From the NCBI GenBank assembly GCA_020809425.1, contig JAGGDC010000003.1:62001-126000 (forward strand): 64,000 bases of DNA, written 5' to 3'. Under the pieces are notes generated by a model, which worked only from the letters and a program-made list of their open reading frames with translations, had not been told where the DNA came from and did no database searches. Each line of letters starts with the position of its first letter. Position 1 is the stretch's first letter. Position numbers and translations under genes: made by a program. Source of the DNA: Candidatus Synoicihabitans palmerolidicus. Its GTDB lineage: Bacteria > Verrucomicrobiota > Verrucomicrobiia > Opitutales > Opitutaceae. Below, one piece after another: positions 38,697-49,553 of this stretch.

Positions 38697-39371
38697 ATGA
38701 ATAAGAATGTGATTATCGCCGTTTTGGTCCTCCTCCTCGCCATCGTTGCCGGGTCATTTACGTACCGGGGCTATCGACAGGAACTCGCTCGTACGGTCAC
38801 CGCCGAAAAAGTCGCCGCCGAGCAAGCCGAGGAAGCTAAACGTGAAAGTGACGCCCGTCGTCGTCTCGAAGCAGAAGCCCACCGCCTGGCGGCCCTCAAA
38901 GCCCAACAAGAAGCTGAAGCCTCCGCTGCTGAGCTGGCCAAACTTCGCGCCGAACAAGCCGAAGCCGCTAGCCTCGTCGCCGAGACTCAAGCCCAGGCTG
39001 CCGCCGACCGTCTCGAACAACTCCGCCGCGACAAGGAAGTCGCCCAAGGCGTCGCCCGCCAACGCGCCGCCCTTCAAGTCGAAATCATCCGTCGCGAAGC
39101 CGCTCAAAAACAGGCCCAGGCGGAACGTGCAAAACACGAAGCCGTCGAGCGCGAGTCCGCCCGCCTGGCCGAACTGCGCCGCGTTCAGGTCGAGGAGGTC
39201 GAAGAAGAAAAAGTCCGGCGCATGCTACTCGCTCGCCCCGTATTGCCACCCAACATCAAACGGCTTCAACATGAGGTGCGTCAGGTGGAAATGATCAACG
39301 CCAGTGGCGGCGTAATTATTCCCCCCGGACACGTCTCCCAAGCCTTAAATTCCTTCGAGAGTCAGGCCTGA
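38697..39371 (+). CDS. membrane-anchored coiled-coil protein
   Basis: A 224-residue protein with an N-terminal membrane anchor (VIIAVLVLLLAIVAGSFTY, residues ~5-23) and then a long, Ala/Glu/Arg/Gln-rich helix from ~30 to ~190 with heptad-like spacing (AEKVAAEQAEEAKRES, LEAEAHRLAALKAQQEAEAS). A short C-terminal segment (PNIKRLQHEVRQVEMINASG) follows. No catalytic motif is visible. It is probably a periplasmic or cytoplasmic structural rod held in the inner membrane. Its stop overlaps the convergent methyltransferase pseudogene by 10 bases. Confidence 0.75.
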   Translation: MNKNVIIAVLVLLLAIVAGSFTYRGYRQELARTVTAEKVAAEQAEEAKRESDARRRLEAEAHRLAALKAQQEAEASAAELAKLRAEQAEAASLVAETQAQAAADRLEQLRRDKEVAQGVARQRAALQVEIIRREAAQKQAQAERAKHEAVERESARLAELRRVQVEEVEEEKVRRMLLARPVLPPNIKRLQHEVRQVEMINASGGVIIPPGHVSQALNSFESQA

Positions 39372-40120
39372 GTCTTCGAGGGATTCACCGCCTCCCAGAA
39401 CCGACATTCCAACGCAAACTCTGAGACGTCCTCGGACTCCGTTGCGATTTCACTCCGCAGCGCATCGCGTTCCCACCCCCCTCCCGACTCCGCCAGATCT
39501 TCCCCGATTTCATCCCGGGTCGGGATGTGGATGAACACGGGGCCATGCGGACCGGAGACCAGGCGATCACCGAATTCAGTCAGTTTCTCATCCTGATCGC
39601 CCGCTGCCCAACGGGCAGCCTCCGACTCCCCCCCCCCCCGGGCCTCCCACCGCCCGATCATGAGTGGTAAATACCAACCGCCCTCCCGGTTGCACCACTC
39701 GCCGTAACTCTTGTAACGCCTGCCTCCGCCGGTTCCGTCCGGGGATTTGCATCAGACCATTAACCCCAAAATCACGCCATCAAACATCCCGTCCTCAAAC
39801 TTCAGCGCAGTTGCATCCGCCACCCGTAGCGGCACCGCATAGTCCAACTTGCTCGCCAATCGACGCGCCGCTTTGATCATTTCCTTTGAATAGTCGGTTC
39901 CCAATACCCGCCGGTAACCCAACTCCCACAAACCCAGCGCTATCCGACCCGCTCCGCATCCCCCGACTTCCAATAGGGTCTGCTCCGGCTGAAAAACCCG
40001 TTGCAGCACGATTTCCTCTGAATGCCACAACCCAATATCAACCGCCGCCTGCGTGTAGTAGGCTACAACTTCATCGTGACAGAACAGGGCTTTAACATCA
40101 TCCGCGGTAAGTGCTTGCAT
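39362..40120 (-). pseudogene. class I SAM-dependent methyltransferase, frameshifted
   Basis: It starts at 40120 ([17 protein letters not shown]). The SAM-binding motif I is LLEVGGCGAGRIALGL, followed by VLGTDYSKEMI and [19 protein letters not shown] frame change near 39755 separates this from [18 protein letters not shown] and [13 protein letters not shown] second lies at a run of twelve C at 39628-39639 (poly-G in the gene). The last part ([35 protein letters not shown]) returns to frame. Normal length would be ~250 residues. The substrate is unknown. The long homopolymer is either decay or a site of slippage. Confidence 0.75.
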
Positions 40121-40224
40121 CGTCGTCCGACATGAATCCCCTCAATTCAGTTGGCGAGCGGAATTTGTCAAAAATTGGCCTTGCCTGCCAAGAACCAAAA
40201 CTTCTTAGTTCGTTCCTTGTACAC

Positions 40225-40539
40225 ATGAAAGCGACCATCACAACCCAAGGCCAGCAGTTCGCCGTAAGCGAGGGCGACATTCTGACAGTAAACCGCTATC
40301 CAAACACGGAAGCCGGTGCTACGGTTGAGATTACGGACGTTCTGTCCTCGGGCGAGGGCGCTGACTTCAAGCTTGGCACCCCGCGTCTTGATGGCGCGAA
40401 AGTGACCGCCAAGATCCTCGAAAACAAACGCGGCACCAAGGTCATCGTCTTCAAAAAGCATAAGCGTAAAGGCTATCACAAGCAACGCGGCCATCGTCAG
40501 GAGCTGTCGGTCATCAAGATCGAATCCATTAGCGCCTAA
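40225..40539 (+). CDS. rplU: 50S ribosomal protein bL21
   Basis: A 104-residue bL21, a large-subunit protein that contacts 23S rRNA. It begins [20 protein letters not shown] and carries the C-terminal family signature [17 protein letters not shown]. The ATG at 40225 is used because all residues before it are non-homologous. rpmA follows after 39 bases with a ribosome site (AGGAG), the common rplU-rpmA pair. Confidence 0.97.
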   Translation: MKATITTQGQQFAVSEGDILTVNRYPNTEAGATVEITDVLSSGEGADFKLGTPRLDGAKVTAKILENKRGTKVIVFKKHKRKGYHKQRGHRQELSVIKIESISA

Positions 40540-40578
40540 GCACAAGCAGCATCCAAAACCCTAGGAGATAATCAAGTC

Positions 40579-40827
40579 ATGGCACACAAAAAAGGTGCAG
40601 GTTCCACGAGCAACGGCCGCGATAGCGCTTCCAAGCGCCTCGGCGTGAAAAAGTTTGGTGGCCAAAAAGTCATCGCCGGAAACATTTTGCTGCGTCAACG
40701 CGGCACCAAGTTCCGCGCAGGTAAAGGCGTCGGCACCGGTCGCGATTGGACCCTCTTCGCTCTGAAGGCCGGCGTGGTCGAGTTCGACAAGGCCCACCGC
40801 AAGATCAACATCGTTGAGGTCGCTTAA
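40579..40827 (+). CDS. rpmA: 50S ribosomal protein bL27
   Basis: An 82-residue bL27, whose N-terminus reaches the peptidyl-transferase centre. It starts [20 protein letters not shown] and contains [15 protein letters not shown]. It lacks the cleaved N-terminal extension of Firmicutes bL27. It is intact and cotranscribed with rplU. A terminator follows at 40856. Confidence 0.97.
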   Translation: MAHKKGAGSTSNGRDSASKRLGVKKFGGQKVIAGNILLRQRGTKFRAGKGVGTGRDWTLFALKAGVVEFDKAHRKINIVEVA

Positions 40828-40855
40828 ACTTCGATTGAGCTTTTGATTTTTCTAG

Positions 40856-40885
40856 GCGCCGGACTTTTCGCCCGGCGCTTTTTGT
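40856..40885 (+). terminator. Rho-independent terminator after rplU-rpmA
   Basis: Stem GCGCCGG / CCGGCGC (7 bp) with a nine-base loop, followed by TTTTTGTTTT. It lies 28 bases past the rpmA stop. Confidence 0.8.
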
Positions 40886-40922
40886 TTTGCCCGTTTCCGA
40901 CGTCCTCGCCTGAGTTCCCTCC

Positions 40923-41276
40923 GTGGCAGACCTCGAACGCTTGCAGCAACTCCGCCGCCAACGCGCCGTCATCGCCGAACACTTGGCGGGCTGGATCAAC
41001 AAATCGCTCAATCATCATCCCTTCCCGGCAACTCGGCCGGTCTCCCATCCGTACAGGCATGCACCATCTGCGCTTGAGGCGTCTGCTCGTCCGTTTTCAC
41101 CGGCCGCCGGCCCCGCCTTGACCACCCCGCCCGAAGCCATTCTGGAGCAGTAGATCGAGGACCCCGACCGCTCAGAACCTCAACTCTCGAAAACCAGGTG
41201 CTGGCTCCTCTTCGCGAGGGTTATGCGGATCCTCTGCGGTGGTGCCACTTGGGCCATTTTCCATTTCTGGGGCTGA
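40923..41276 (+). pseudogene. small C-terminally membrane-anchored protein with in-frame TAG
   Basis: A GTG start at 40923 gives a helical N-terminus (ADLERLQQLRRQRAVIAEHLAGW), a Pro/Ser/Ala-rich linker, then TAG at 41151-41153. The same frame goes on for 40 codons (IEDPDRSEPQLSKTRCW then LLFARVMRILCGGATWAIFHF), which looks like a C-terminal membrane anchor, to TGA at 41274-41276. So a ~117-residue tail-anchored protein has been cut short. Family not recognised. The gene could alternatively start inside the rpmA terminator region; evidence for the exact start is weak. Confidence 0.5.
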
Positions 41277-41299
41277 GGAAACGGGTCTCAACCCTTCAC

Positions 41300-42391
41300 T
41301 TAACTGACCACCGGATAGCTGCCCAGCCACTTCACCATGGGGCAGAACGCACTGAGCTCCGTTAACGCTTCCTTCATCATGGGGTCGTTGTAATGACCGC
41401 TGACATCGACAAAGAAATAGTAGTCCCACGGCCGCCGTTTGCTGGGCCGTGATTCTATCTTCGACAAGTTGATTCCTCGCTCCGCCAACGGCATCAGCAT
41501 CTTGAGCAACGCGCCTGAGTGGGAGGCCGCTTGGTCGCCCAACGATACCAGATAACTTGTCATATCCCGGCCGTGCCCTACCGCGCCGGCCGGCTTTTTT
41601 CCCAGGATAAAGAACCGCGTGGTATTGTCGCTCTTGTCTTGCACGTTCGCCACTACCACCGGGACATCAAAGTGTTGCGCCGCCAATTCTCCTGCAATAG
41701 CCGCCGCTCCGCTCTCCGCCGCGGCGATTTCCACTGCCCGGGCCGTGCTCGACGCATCAATCAACTGCGCGTGAGGCAAATGCCTCTGCAACCAGTTTCG
41801 GCACTGCGCCAAAGCCTGATCCTTTGAATAGACTTTGGTAATTTTCTCCAGTGGTTGTCGCGAAATCAGCGCATGCGAGATCTCCAAATAAATCTGGGCG
41901 ACGATCTTCAAATCGCTCTCCACAAAGTTGTCCAAGGCTTCCCGCACGCTCCCCTCCGTCGAATTCTCGATCGGAATCACCGCATAGTCGGCTTCTCCTT
42001 TTTCCACCGCCGTGAACAGGTCGGCAATCGTGCCCATCCCTTCATAGTCCACGCTCGCGCCAAATTTTTTGATTGCCGCCACATGCGTATTCGTAGCTGC
42101 AAGACCGAGATAGGCGATTTTTGTCGGTTTCTCCAACGCAATCGCCGCTGACATGATCTCCCGGTAAATCGCCGCCAACGCCTCGTCCTTGATCGGTCCG
42201 TCATTTAAGCCGCACACCTTGCGCAGCACTTTGTCTTCCCGCTCCGACGCGTAAATCGAGCCACCACTGCTGCGTTTTACTTTACCAATCTCTGCGGCCA
42301 GTCCGAGCCGTTCATTGAGCAAACGCACAAGCTCGTGGTCGAGCTGATCGATCTTCTGGCGAATGGGTTCGAGGGCATCACTCATCTTCAA
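41300..42391 (-). CDS. pheA: bifunctional chorismate mutase / prephenate dehydratase
   Basis: An intact 363-residue P-protein for phenylalanine synthesis. Chorismate mutase lies at residues ~1-90 (ALEPIRQKIDQLDHELVRLL, ASEREDKVL). The dehydratase follows at ~94-275, with IPIENSTEGSVREALD and the catalytic Thr-Arg-Phe in DNTTRFFILG. A C-terminal ACT domain has GALLKMLMPLAERGINLSKI and ESRPSKRRPWDYYFFVD for phenylalanine feedback. The first dehydratase motif reads IAYLGLAATNTHVAA; the family usually has LGPxxTFT/S, so Pro and Phe are replaced. scpB lies upstream on the same strand. Confidence 0.95.
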   Translation of the reverse strand: MKMSDALEPIRQKIDQLDHELVRLLNERLGLAAEIGKVKRSSGGSIYASEREDKVLRKVCGLNDGPIKDEALAAIYREIMSAAIALEKPTKIAYLGLAATNTHVAAIKKFGASVDYEGMGTIADLFTAVEKGEADYAVIPIENSTEGSVREALDNFVESDLKIVAQIYLEISHALISRQPLEKITKVYSKDQALAQCRNWLQRHLPHAQLIDASSTARAVEIAAAESGAAAIAGELAAQHFDVPVVVANVQDKSDNTTRFFILGKKPAGAVGHGRDMTSYLVSLGDQAASHSGALLKMLMPLAERGINLSKIESRPSKRRPWDYYFFVDVSGHYNDPMMKEALTELSAFCPMVKWLGSYPVVS

Positions 42392-42453
42392 ATTAGCTTT
42401 CCGATTTCGGTTCTTTTGACTCCGTTTCGTCTCCCGGCACCTGATCCGCTGAA

Positions 42454-43326
42454 TCAGGCATTTGCCCGACCTCTATCACCCGCAACATCCGTCGAATCCT
42501 CACCGTCCTCGCTTTCGGCCGCTTCCGCGGATTCCACCCTCGTAGACGCGTTTCCTTCCGAAACTTCCAAATACGCTTCGTCCTGCATCGGGGATTCGCC
42601 TTCCTCCAAAGGCAAACCCATTTCCTGATCGCCCGGCGTCGTCGGATTCATCGCATCCTTCAACCATTCATCGATCTGCCGTGGCGACAGCACATCGGAG
42701 GCGGGCAGCTCCACCAGCGACTTGACGCCCACAAATTCCAGGAATTTCTCCGTCGTCCCATACTGTAAGGGGCGGCCCGGTAATTCCGCTCGGCCGGTGA
42801 CGTAAATCAACTCTCGCTCCAACAACTTGTTCAGACCGGCATCCGCCGAAACTCCGCGCACCGCCTCGATTTCGCTACGCGTCACCGGTTGGCGGTAAGA
42901 CACCACCGCCAAGGTCTCGAGCGCCGATTGGGAGAGTTTTGCTGGAGGCGGTTCATTACGCAAAGCCCTTACCCACCGAGCATAACGTGGATTACATACG
43001 ATCCGATAGCCCTGAGCTCCTTCGACCAATAGATAAACGTCTTCCGTTTCCCGTAGCTCGATTTCTAGGGCCTCCATCGCCTCCCGCACTTGAGCTGCCG
43101 TGACCAATTCGGGCACACTCTCATCGCTTGAACTCTCCTCGGCATCTACTTCGGGCACGTCATCTGCGCCCGGCGACGAGGTATCGGCCGGCGCCTTCGC
43201 TTCGGCCGGCGGTGGAACCCGCTGGTCATAGTAACGTGAAAACACCGATTGGATGTCTTTTATGGACAGCGGTTGCCCCGAGGAGAAAAGCAACGCTTTG
43301 AGAACAGACTGGAAGTGGAAAGCCAT
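42454..43326 (-). CDS. scpB: segregation and condensation protein B
   Basis: A 290-residue ScpB, the winged-helix kleisin partner that works with ScpA and SMC in chromosome segregation. From ATG 43326: FHFQSVLKALLFSSGQPLS, then an acidic low-complexity insert (residues ~45-85), then the conserved wing-helix repeat QSALETLAVVSYRQPVTRSE, EAVRGVSADAGLNKLLERE and YGTTEKFLEFVGVKSL. The C-terminal ~60 residues are acidic and variable. The in-frame start at 43449 is rejected because the added residues overlap the divergent ilvD promoter region. pheA follows 62 bases later. Confidence 0.92.
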   Translation of the reverse strand: MAFHFQSVLKALLFSSGQPLSIKDIQSVFSRYYDQRVPPPAEAKAPADTSSPGADDVPEVDAEESSSDESVPELVTAAQVREAMEALEIELRETEDVYLLVEGAQGYRIVCNPRYARWVRALRNEPPPAKLSQSALETLAVVSYRQPVTRSEIEAVRGVSADAGLNKLLERELIYVTGRAELPGRPLQYGTTEKFLEFVGVKSLVELPASDVLSPRQIDEWLKDAMNPTTPGDQEMGLPLEEGESPMQDEAYLEVSEGNASTRVESAEAAESEDGEDSTDVAGDRGRANA

Positions 43327-43429
43327 GCGAACGAGAACCGAGATTCCGGGGGGCACCTCCGTTCGAAGCAATGCCGAAAAACACCGCTTGCGAGTCGCAG
43401 GCCGATTTGCTGATGTCGTGTCCTCTCTC

Positions 43430-45148
<1,719 letters not shown>

Positions 45149-45156
45149 TCCATTCA

Positions 45157-45182
45157 AGGCGCAATCTTCACCGATTGCGCCT
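45157..45182 (+). terminator. hairpin terminator after ilvD
   Basis: AGGCGCAATC and GATTGCGCCT pair perfectly (10 bp) around TTCACC, 8 bases after the ilvD stop. The following CATTTATG is only weakly T-rich. Confidence 0.65.
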
Positions 45183-45254
45183 CATTTATGCTCTGCCTCA
45201 CCGCATCGCTCCCTTTCACTCCCCTTTCCTCTAAATCCTTCAGTTGTTTTCACC

Positions 45255-46817
45255 ATGTCCTGGGATCGCTTCAAACAACACTACCACCCTTATCCGGAAC
45301 TCGGGCTCGCGCTCGACCTCAGCCGTTTGCCCCTGCCGGACGACTTTCTCGCTCAACACGAGTCCGCCATCCAGTCCGCTTTCCAAGCCATGGCTGAACT
45401 TGAGGGCGGTGCTATCTCCAATCCCGACGAGGGACGCATGGTCGGCCACTACTGGCTCCGCAACGCCGCCCTCGCCCCCACCGCCGAACTGAGCGCCGCC
45501 ATCAGCGATACGCTCACCCAAATCAAATCCTTCGCCGCCGACATCCACTCCGGTGCAATTTCCGGCCCTCGGGGCGCCTTCACGCAGTTGCTCGTCGTGG
45601 GTATCGGCGGATCGGCCCTGGGTCCCCAATTCGTCCACCACGCCCTGGGGCAACCGGATACCGATAAACTCGCCGTCCACTTTTTCGACAACACCGATCT
45701 CGACGGCATGGATTACGTTCTCGGTCAAATTGGCAACGAACTCGCCCAGACGGTGGTCGTCGTAATCTCCAAATCCGGAGGCACCGCCGAAACCCGTAAC
45801 GGCATGCTCGAATCTTCCGCTGCATTCCGCGCGGCCGGACTCGGCCCCGCTCGTCACTTCGTGGCCGTAACCGGTGACGGTTCCAAGCTCGATCAAGTCG
45901 CCGTGGCCGAAAACTGGCTCGCCCGTTTCCCCATGTGGGACTGGGTCGGCGGCCGCACCTCGGAACTCTGCGTCGTGGGACTGCTGCCTGCCGCCCTGCA
46001 GGGCCTCGACATTGATGCCATGCTCGACGGCGCCGCCGCCATGGATGCCGCCACCCGCTCGACTGAAACCTCCGCCAACCCGGCCGCCCTCCTGGCGCTT
46101 GGCTGGCGCTTTGCCACCGATGGCCGGGGGGCCAAAGACATGGTGCTGCTGCCTTACAAAGACCGCCTTCTCCTCTTCTCCCGCTACCTGCAGCAACTCA
46201 TCATGGAGTCGCTCGGCAAGGAATTCGATCTCGCGGGCAACATCGTCAATCAGGGCATCGCCGTCTACGGCAACAAGGGGTCCACCGACCAACACGCTTA
46301 CGTGCAACAACTCCGCGAGGGCGTGAACAACTTTTTCGTCACGTTCATCGAGGTCCTCAAGGATCGCGACGGCTCTGCCCTGGAGGTCGAGCCCGGCATC
46401 ACCTCGGGCGACTACCTGCAAGGGTTCCTGCTCGGCACTCGCGACGCACTCAGCGAAAAGGATCGCTGGTCCGTCACCATCACCGTGCCCGATGTTTCGC
46501 CGCGCACGATCGGCATGCTCATCGCTCTGTATGAGCGTGTGGTCGGCCTCTACGCGTCCCTCATCGGTATCAACGCCTACCACCAACCGGGCGTCGAAGC
46601 TGGCAAGAAGGCCGCCGGGGAGGTCATCAAACTCAAAAGCAGTCTGCAGGCCGCGCTCGCCGCCGCTCCCGGAGAATCCTTCACCCCCGATGCCTTGGCG
46701 GCCAAAGTATCCGGCGACGCCGAGATCGCCTTCAAGGTCCTCGATCACCTCGCCGCCAACGGCACCATCACCAAACATTCGGCCAAGCCTTGGTTCGAGA
46801 GCACCTTTTCTCTCTAG
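45255..46817 (+). CDS. pgi: glucose-6-phosphate isomerase
   Basis: An intact 520-residue phosphoglucose isomerase of glycolysis. Conserved blocks are [18 protein letters not shown] (phosphate binding), [45 protein letters not shown] and [18 protein letters not shown] with the active-site residues. The C-terminal tail has a helix-turn extension ([20 protein letters not shown]) rather than the usual short end. It starts at ATG 45255 shortly after the ilvD terminator. The next gene begins 51 bases downstream on the same strand. Confidence 0.96.
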   Translation: MSWDRFKQHYHPYPELGLALDLSRLPLPDDFLAQHESAIQSAFQAMAELEGGAISNPDEGRMVGHYWLRNAALAPTAELSAAISDTLTQIKSFAADIHSGAISGPRGAFTQLLVVGIGGSALGPQFVHHALGQPDTDKLAVHFFDNTDLDGMDYVLGQIGNELAQTVVVVISKSGGTAETRNGMLESSAAFRAAGLGPARHFVAVTGDGSKLDQVAVAENWLARFPMWDWVGGRTSELCVVGLLPAALQGLDIDAMLDGAAAMDAATRSTETSANPAALLALGWRFATDGRGAKDMVLLPYKDRLLLFSRYLQQLIMESLGKEFDLAGNIVNQGIAVYGNKGSTDQHAYVQQLREGVNNFFVTFIEVLKDRDGSALEVEPGITSGDYLQGFLLGTRDALSEKDRWSVTITVPDVSPRTIGMLIALYERVVGLYASLIGINAYHQPGVEAGKKAAGEVIKLKSSLQAALAAAPGESFTPDALAAKVSGDAEIAFKVLDHLAANGTITKHSAKPWFESTFSL

Positions 46818-46868
46818 GCTCGATCACTCCACTCCGATCGCTCTCGACCCGCCCACCGTCTTCCTCCG

Positions 46869-47615
46869 ATGCGAAACCTCACGTTGATTCTCTGCGTGCT
46901 CGCCTTGACCGGCGCGGTGGCGTCGGGATCCCTTTTCTTCATTATCGGCGATAGCAAACAGCAGCTCTACCGCCAGCTCACCAACGCGCCCGCCCGGGCC
47001 GATTCCCTTACCGCCGAGCTCGCCGCGGCCGATCAAACCAGTCAGGCACGTCAAACTCGTATCCACGATCTCGATGCTCAACTCGCCGCCTCCAAACGCG
47101 AGTTGACTGACGTTCGCGACGAGACCGCTCAGCTCCAACAAGCCCTGGATCTCGCCGCCCAACAGTTTGCCCAAGCCTCGGCCGATGCGGAGCGTTTCCA
47201 GCAGGAATCCATCGTCGCTCGCCGCGAATTGCAGTCCACTCGCCACCAGCTGGCCGCCAGTGTCTCGACCTCCGAAGCCGCGCGCTACCGCGCCACCATC
47301 GTCCAACTGGAATCCCACATTGCCGATCTCGAAGATGCTTCCGCAAAAAAAATCGCCCCTGCCTCCTTGGTCGCGGAACGGGCTCATCATGCGCAGGTCG
47401 TGGGCGTGGGACCGCAGAACGCATTCGTGGTGATCAACTTCGGCCAAAAGCACGGCGCCGTGCCCAATCAACAGTTCCATATTTCCCGCGGCACCGATAC
47501 GCTCGCCAGGGTTAAAATCAGCGCCACGAGGGATAATTATTCGATTGCGCAGATCTTACCTCAAACCCTCTCTGGCAAACTACGTAAAGGCAATGCTGTC
47601 ACCCTTACACCTTGA
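46869..47615 (+). CDS. hypothetical membrane-anchored coiled-coil protein
   Basis: A 248-residue protein with an N-terminal anchor (LTLILCVLALTGAVASGSLFF), a long coiled coil (residues ~35-165; LTAELAAADQTSQARQTRI, ELTDVRDETAQLQQALDLAAQ), and a compact C-terminal beta-like domain (VVGVGPQNAFVVINFGQKHG, FHISRGTDTLARVKIS). The C-terminal part resembles small beta-barrel domains found in envelope proteins of related bacteria, but no family is assigned. The following small lipoprotein gene starts 5 bases after its stop, so the two are probably cotranscribed. Confidence 0.75.
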   Translation: MRNLTLILCVLALTGAVASGSLFFIIGDSKQQLYRQLTNAPARADSLTAELAAADQTSQARQTRIHDLDAQLAASKRELTDVRDETAQLQQALDLAAQQFAQASADAERFQQESIVARRELQSTRHQLAASVSTSEAARYRATIVQLESHIADLEDASAKKIAPASLVAERAHHAQVVGVGPQNAFVVINFGQKHGAVPNQQFHISRGTDTLARVKISATRDNYSIAQILPQTLSGKLRKGNAVTLTP

Positions 47616-47619
47616 TACT

Positions 47620-47793
47620 ATGAAACGCACCCTCCGCCTCCTTCTCACCCTCGCCGGGATCGCCGGTTCATTCGTCTTCACCGGTTGCACCAGCCAAACC
47701 GAAGCCGACTCCTCCATTCCCTGGAGCCGCCCCGCCAACTGGGAAGGTCAAGTCCCGGGTATGGGCACGAGCAAAGGTTCCGGCATTCGCTGA
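47620..47793 (+). CDS. small lipoprotein
   Basis: A 57-residue protein with a lipoprotein signal: basic start MKRTLRLLL, hydrophobic core and lipobox FTGC, so Cys-22 would be acylated after cleavage. The mature part ([20 protein letters not shown] then GQVPGMG) is only 36 residues. Function unknown. It starts 5 bases after the previous gene and is followed by a strong terminator at 47821. Confidence 0.75.
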   Translation: MKRTLRLLLTLAGIAGSFVFTGCTSQTEADSSIPWSRPANWEGQVPGMGTSKGSGIR

Positions 47794-47820
47794 GCCTTCT
47801 CCCCATTTTTCACTCGCCAT

Positions 47821-47848
47821 CCGGCGCCTCCGGGCGCCGGATTTTTTT
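47821..47848 (+). terminator. strong Rho-independent terminator touching the rsmI start codon
   Basis: CCGGCGCC, loop TCCG, GGCGCCGG (8-bp perfect stem), then A and seven T. The last T is directly followed by the ATG of rsmI at 47849, leaving no space for a ribosome site. Confidence 0.9.
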
Positions 47849-48563
47849 ATGTCCGTGAACACGTCCCTCACTCCCTTGCCTGGCCACCTCTACGTGGTCG
47901 CGACGCCCATCGGCAATCTCGCCGACCTCTCCGATCGCGCCCGGGCCATCCTCGGCGCCGTCGATTTGGTCGCCTGTGAAGACACCCGCACGACGGGGGT
48001 GCTGCTCACCCGCCTGGGCCTGCCATCGCGCCCTGGTCCCCTACCACGATCATAACGAGACCGCCGCCGCCGAACGCTTGGTCGAGCAACTCCAGGCCGG
48101 CCAATCCGTGGCCGTGGTCAGCAACGCGGGTACTCCCGCTCTCAGCGATCCGGGTTTCCGTATGGTTCGCGCTTGCCGCCGTCTCAAGCTGCCCGTCGTG
48201 CCCGTGCCTGGTCCTTGCGCCATTCCCACTGCATTATGCGCCGCCGGGCTGCCCACCAACGGTTTTCTGTTTGCCGGATTTCTCCCCCCCAAGTTCGCCG
48301 CTCGCATCACCTTTCTCACCAAGTATTCGGATTTCGACTACACTTTGGCGCTTTACGAGAGTTGCCACCGTATCGACAAATTCAGCCACGAAATCGTCGC
48401 CACGCTCGGCCCTGATCGCATCATCTGCATCGCCAAGGAACTCACCAAACTTCACGAAACCTTTTGGGTCGGTCCTGCTGGGGACGTGCGCGATCAACTC
48501 GCCCAAGCCAGCCGCAAAGGTGAATTCGTCGTCCTCATCGCTCCTGCCTCCTTCTCCCTATGA
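47849..48563 (+). pseudogene. rsmI: 16S rRNA 2'-O-ribose C1402 methyltransferase, frameshifted
   Basis: It starts at ATG 47849 and has the SAM-dependent tetrapyrrole-type methylase pattern: [33 protein letters not shown], then [33 protein letters not shown] and CAIPTALCAAGLPTNGFLF. RsmI methylates C1402 of 16S rRNA. At about 48031 there are three C where two are needed (CGCCCTGG versus [18 protein letters not shown]), a +1 shift after ~60 residues. The final length would be 238. Its stop overlaps the ppx start (ATGA). The start lies immediately behind a terminator, so an internal promoter or another start may be used. Confidence 0.88.
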
Positions 48564-49511
48564 AGTCCGCGTCTCCCTGCGTCGGTCTCATCGACGTAGG
48601 CTCAAATTCGATTAAAGCGCTCATCGCCACCCGTGAACCCGACGGTCGGCTGGTTTCCGTGGATCACCTCACCTTGGACACGCGCATCAGCCAAGGCCTC
48701 AGCGCAGCATCCCCTCGCCTCAGCGAAGCTGGGTTGACCGCTGGCGTGCATGCAGTGGAGCAACTGTTCAACCTGGCCCAATCCCACCACGTGACGTCGT
48801 GCACCGTCGTCGCCACCAATGCCGTGCGCGGCGCCAGCAACGGCGCGGAGTTCGCGTCTCGCATCTTGGCGAGCACCGGGTTGCCCCTTCGTATTCTTTC
48901 CGGCGACGAAGAGGCCCGCCTCATCGGCCGCGGCCTGCTCTGTGATCCAGCCTTGTCCCGCTGGCAGGATTTCCACGTCTTCGATCTCGGCGGAGGCAGC
49001 CTGGAATGCCTTTCATTTCGTGGTCGTCACCTCGTCCAAGCCCACAGCCTGCCCTTGGGCTGCGTGCGGCTCAGCGAGCGTTTGGTGGATGATGTGACCG
49101 CGCCGTGGTCATCGGAGTCAGATCAAAAGGTGCGCGACCATGTCACGAAATCTCTGCAAGCCGCCTCACTCTCCTTTACTTCCACGTCCGCCTCCACGCC
49201 GGCGGTCTTTTGCAGTGGCACCATGACAAGCGCCCGCGCCATTCTCGCCGAAGCCGAGGGACTCCTCCCCCATGAGATCAATCCTGTCCTCGGCACGGAG
49301 CTGCTTGCCGCCATCCTCAAAAAAATCGGGGACCTGCCTCTTCTCGCCGCAAGACTCACCATTCCCGGGCTCCCCGAGCGTCGCGCCGACATCATGCCGA
49401 CCGCCTTGGCCACCGTACTCGCCCCTCGCCGACTACGGCCACTTCGAGGCCTTCCAGCATTCCCTCTACAATTTGCGCTGGGGCCTGGCCGACGAACAAC
49501 TCCCCTCCTAG
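48560..49511 (+). pseudogene. ppx: Ppx/GppA-family phosphatase, frameshifted near C-terminus
   Basis: From ATG 48560 the first ~285 residues are in one frame: VGLIDVGSNSIKALIATREP (ATPase loop 1), NAVRGASNGAEFASRI, ILSGDEEARLIGRGLL (active-site Glu region), FHVFDLGGGSLECLSF and FCSGTMTSARAIL. Members cleave exopolyphosphate or pppGpp. Near 49417 one extra C (CGCCCCTCGCC for CGCCCTCGCC) shifts the frame, so LADYGHFEAFQHSLYNLRWG at the natural end is lost and a 338-residue product with an unrelated tail would be made. It may retain partial activity since the catalytic part is whole. Confidence 0.85.
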
Positions 49512-49553
49512 CGTCTCGTCAAACGTTGCGCATTCCCTCCCACACGCTCCGAG

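Noticed and set aside
39628-39639. Phase-variable methyltransferase
   Set aside because: A second, independent frameshift at about 39755 would keep the gene off whatever the tract length, so a functional switch is not supported here.
45240-46778. Long open frame opposite pgi
   Set aside because: Same reason: a shadow of an intact, fully recognisable pgi gene.
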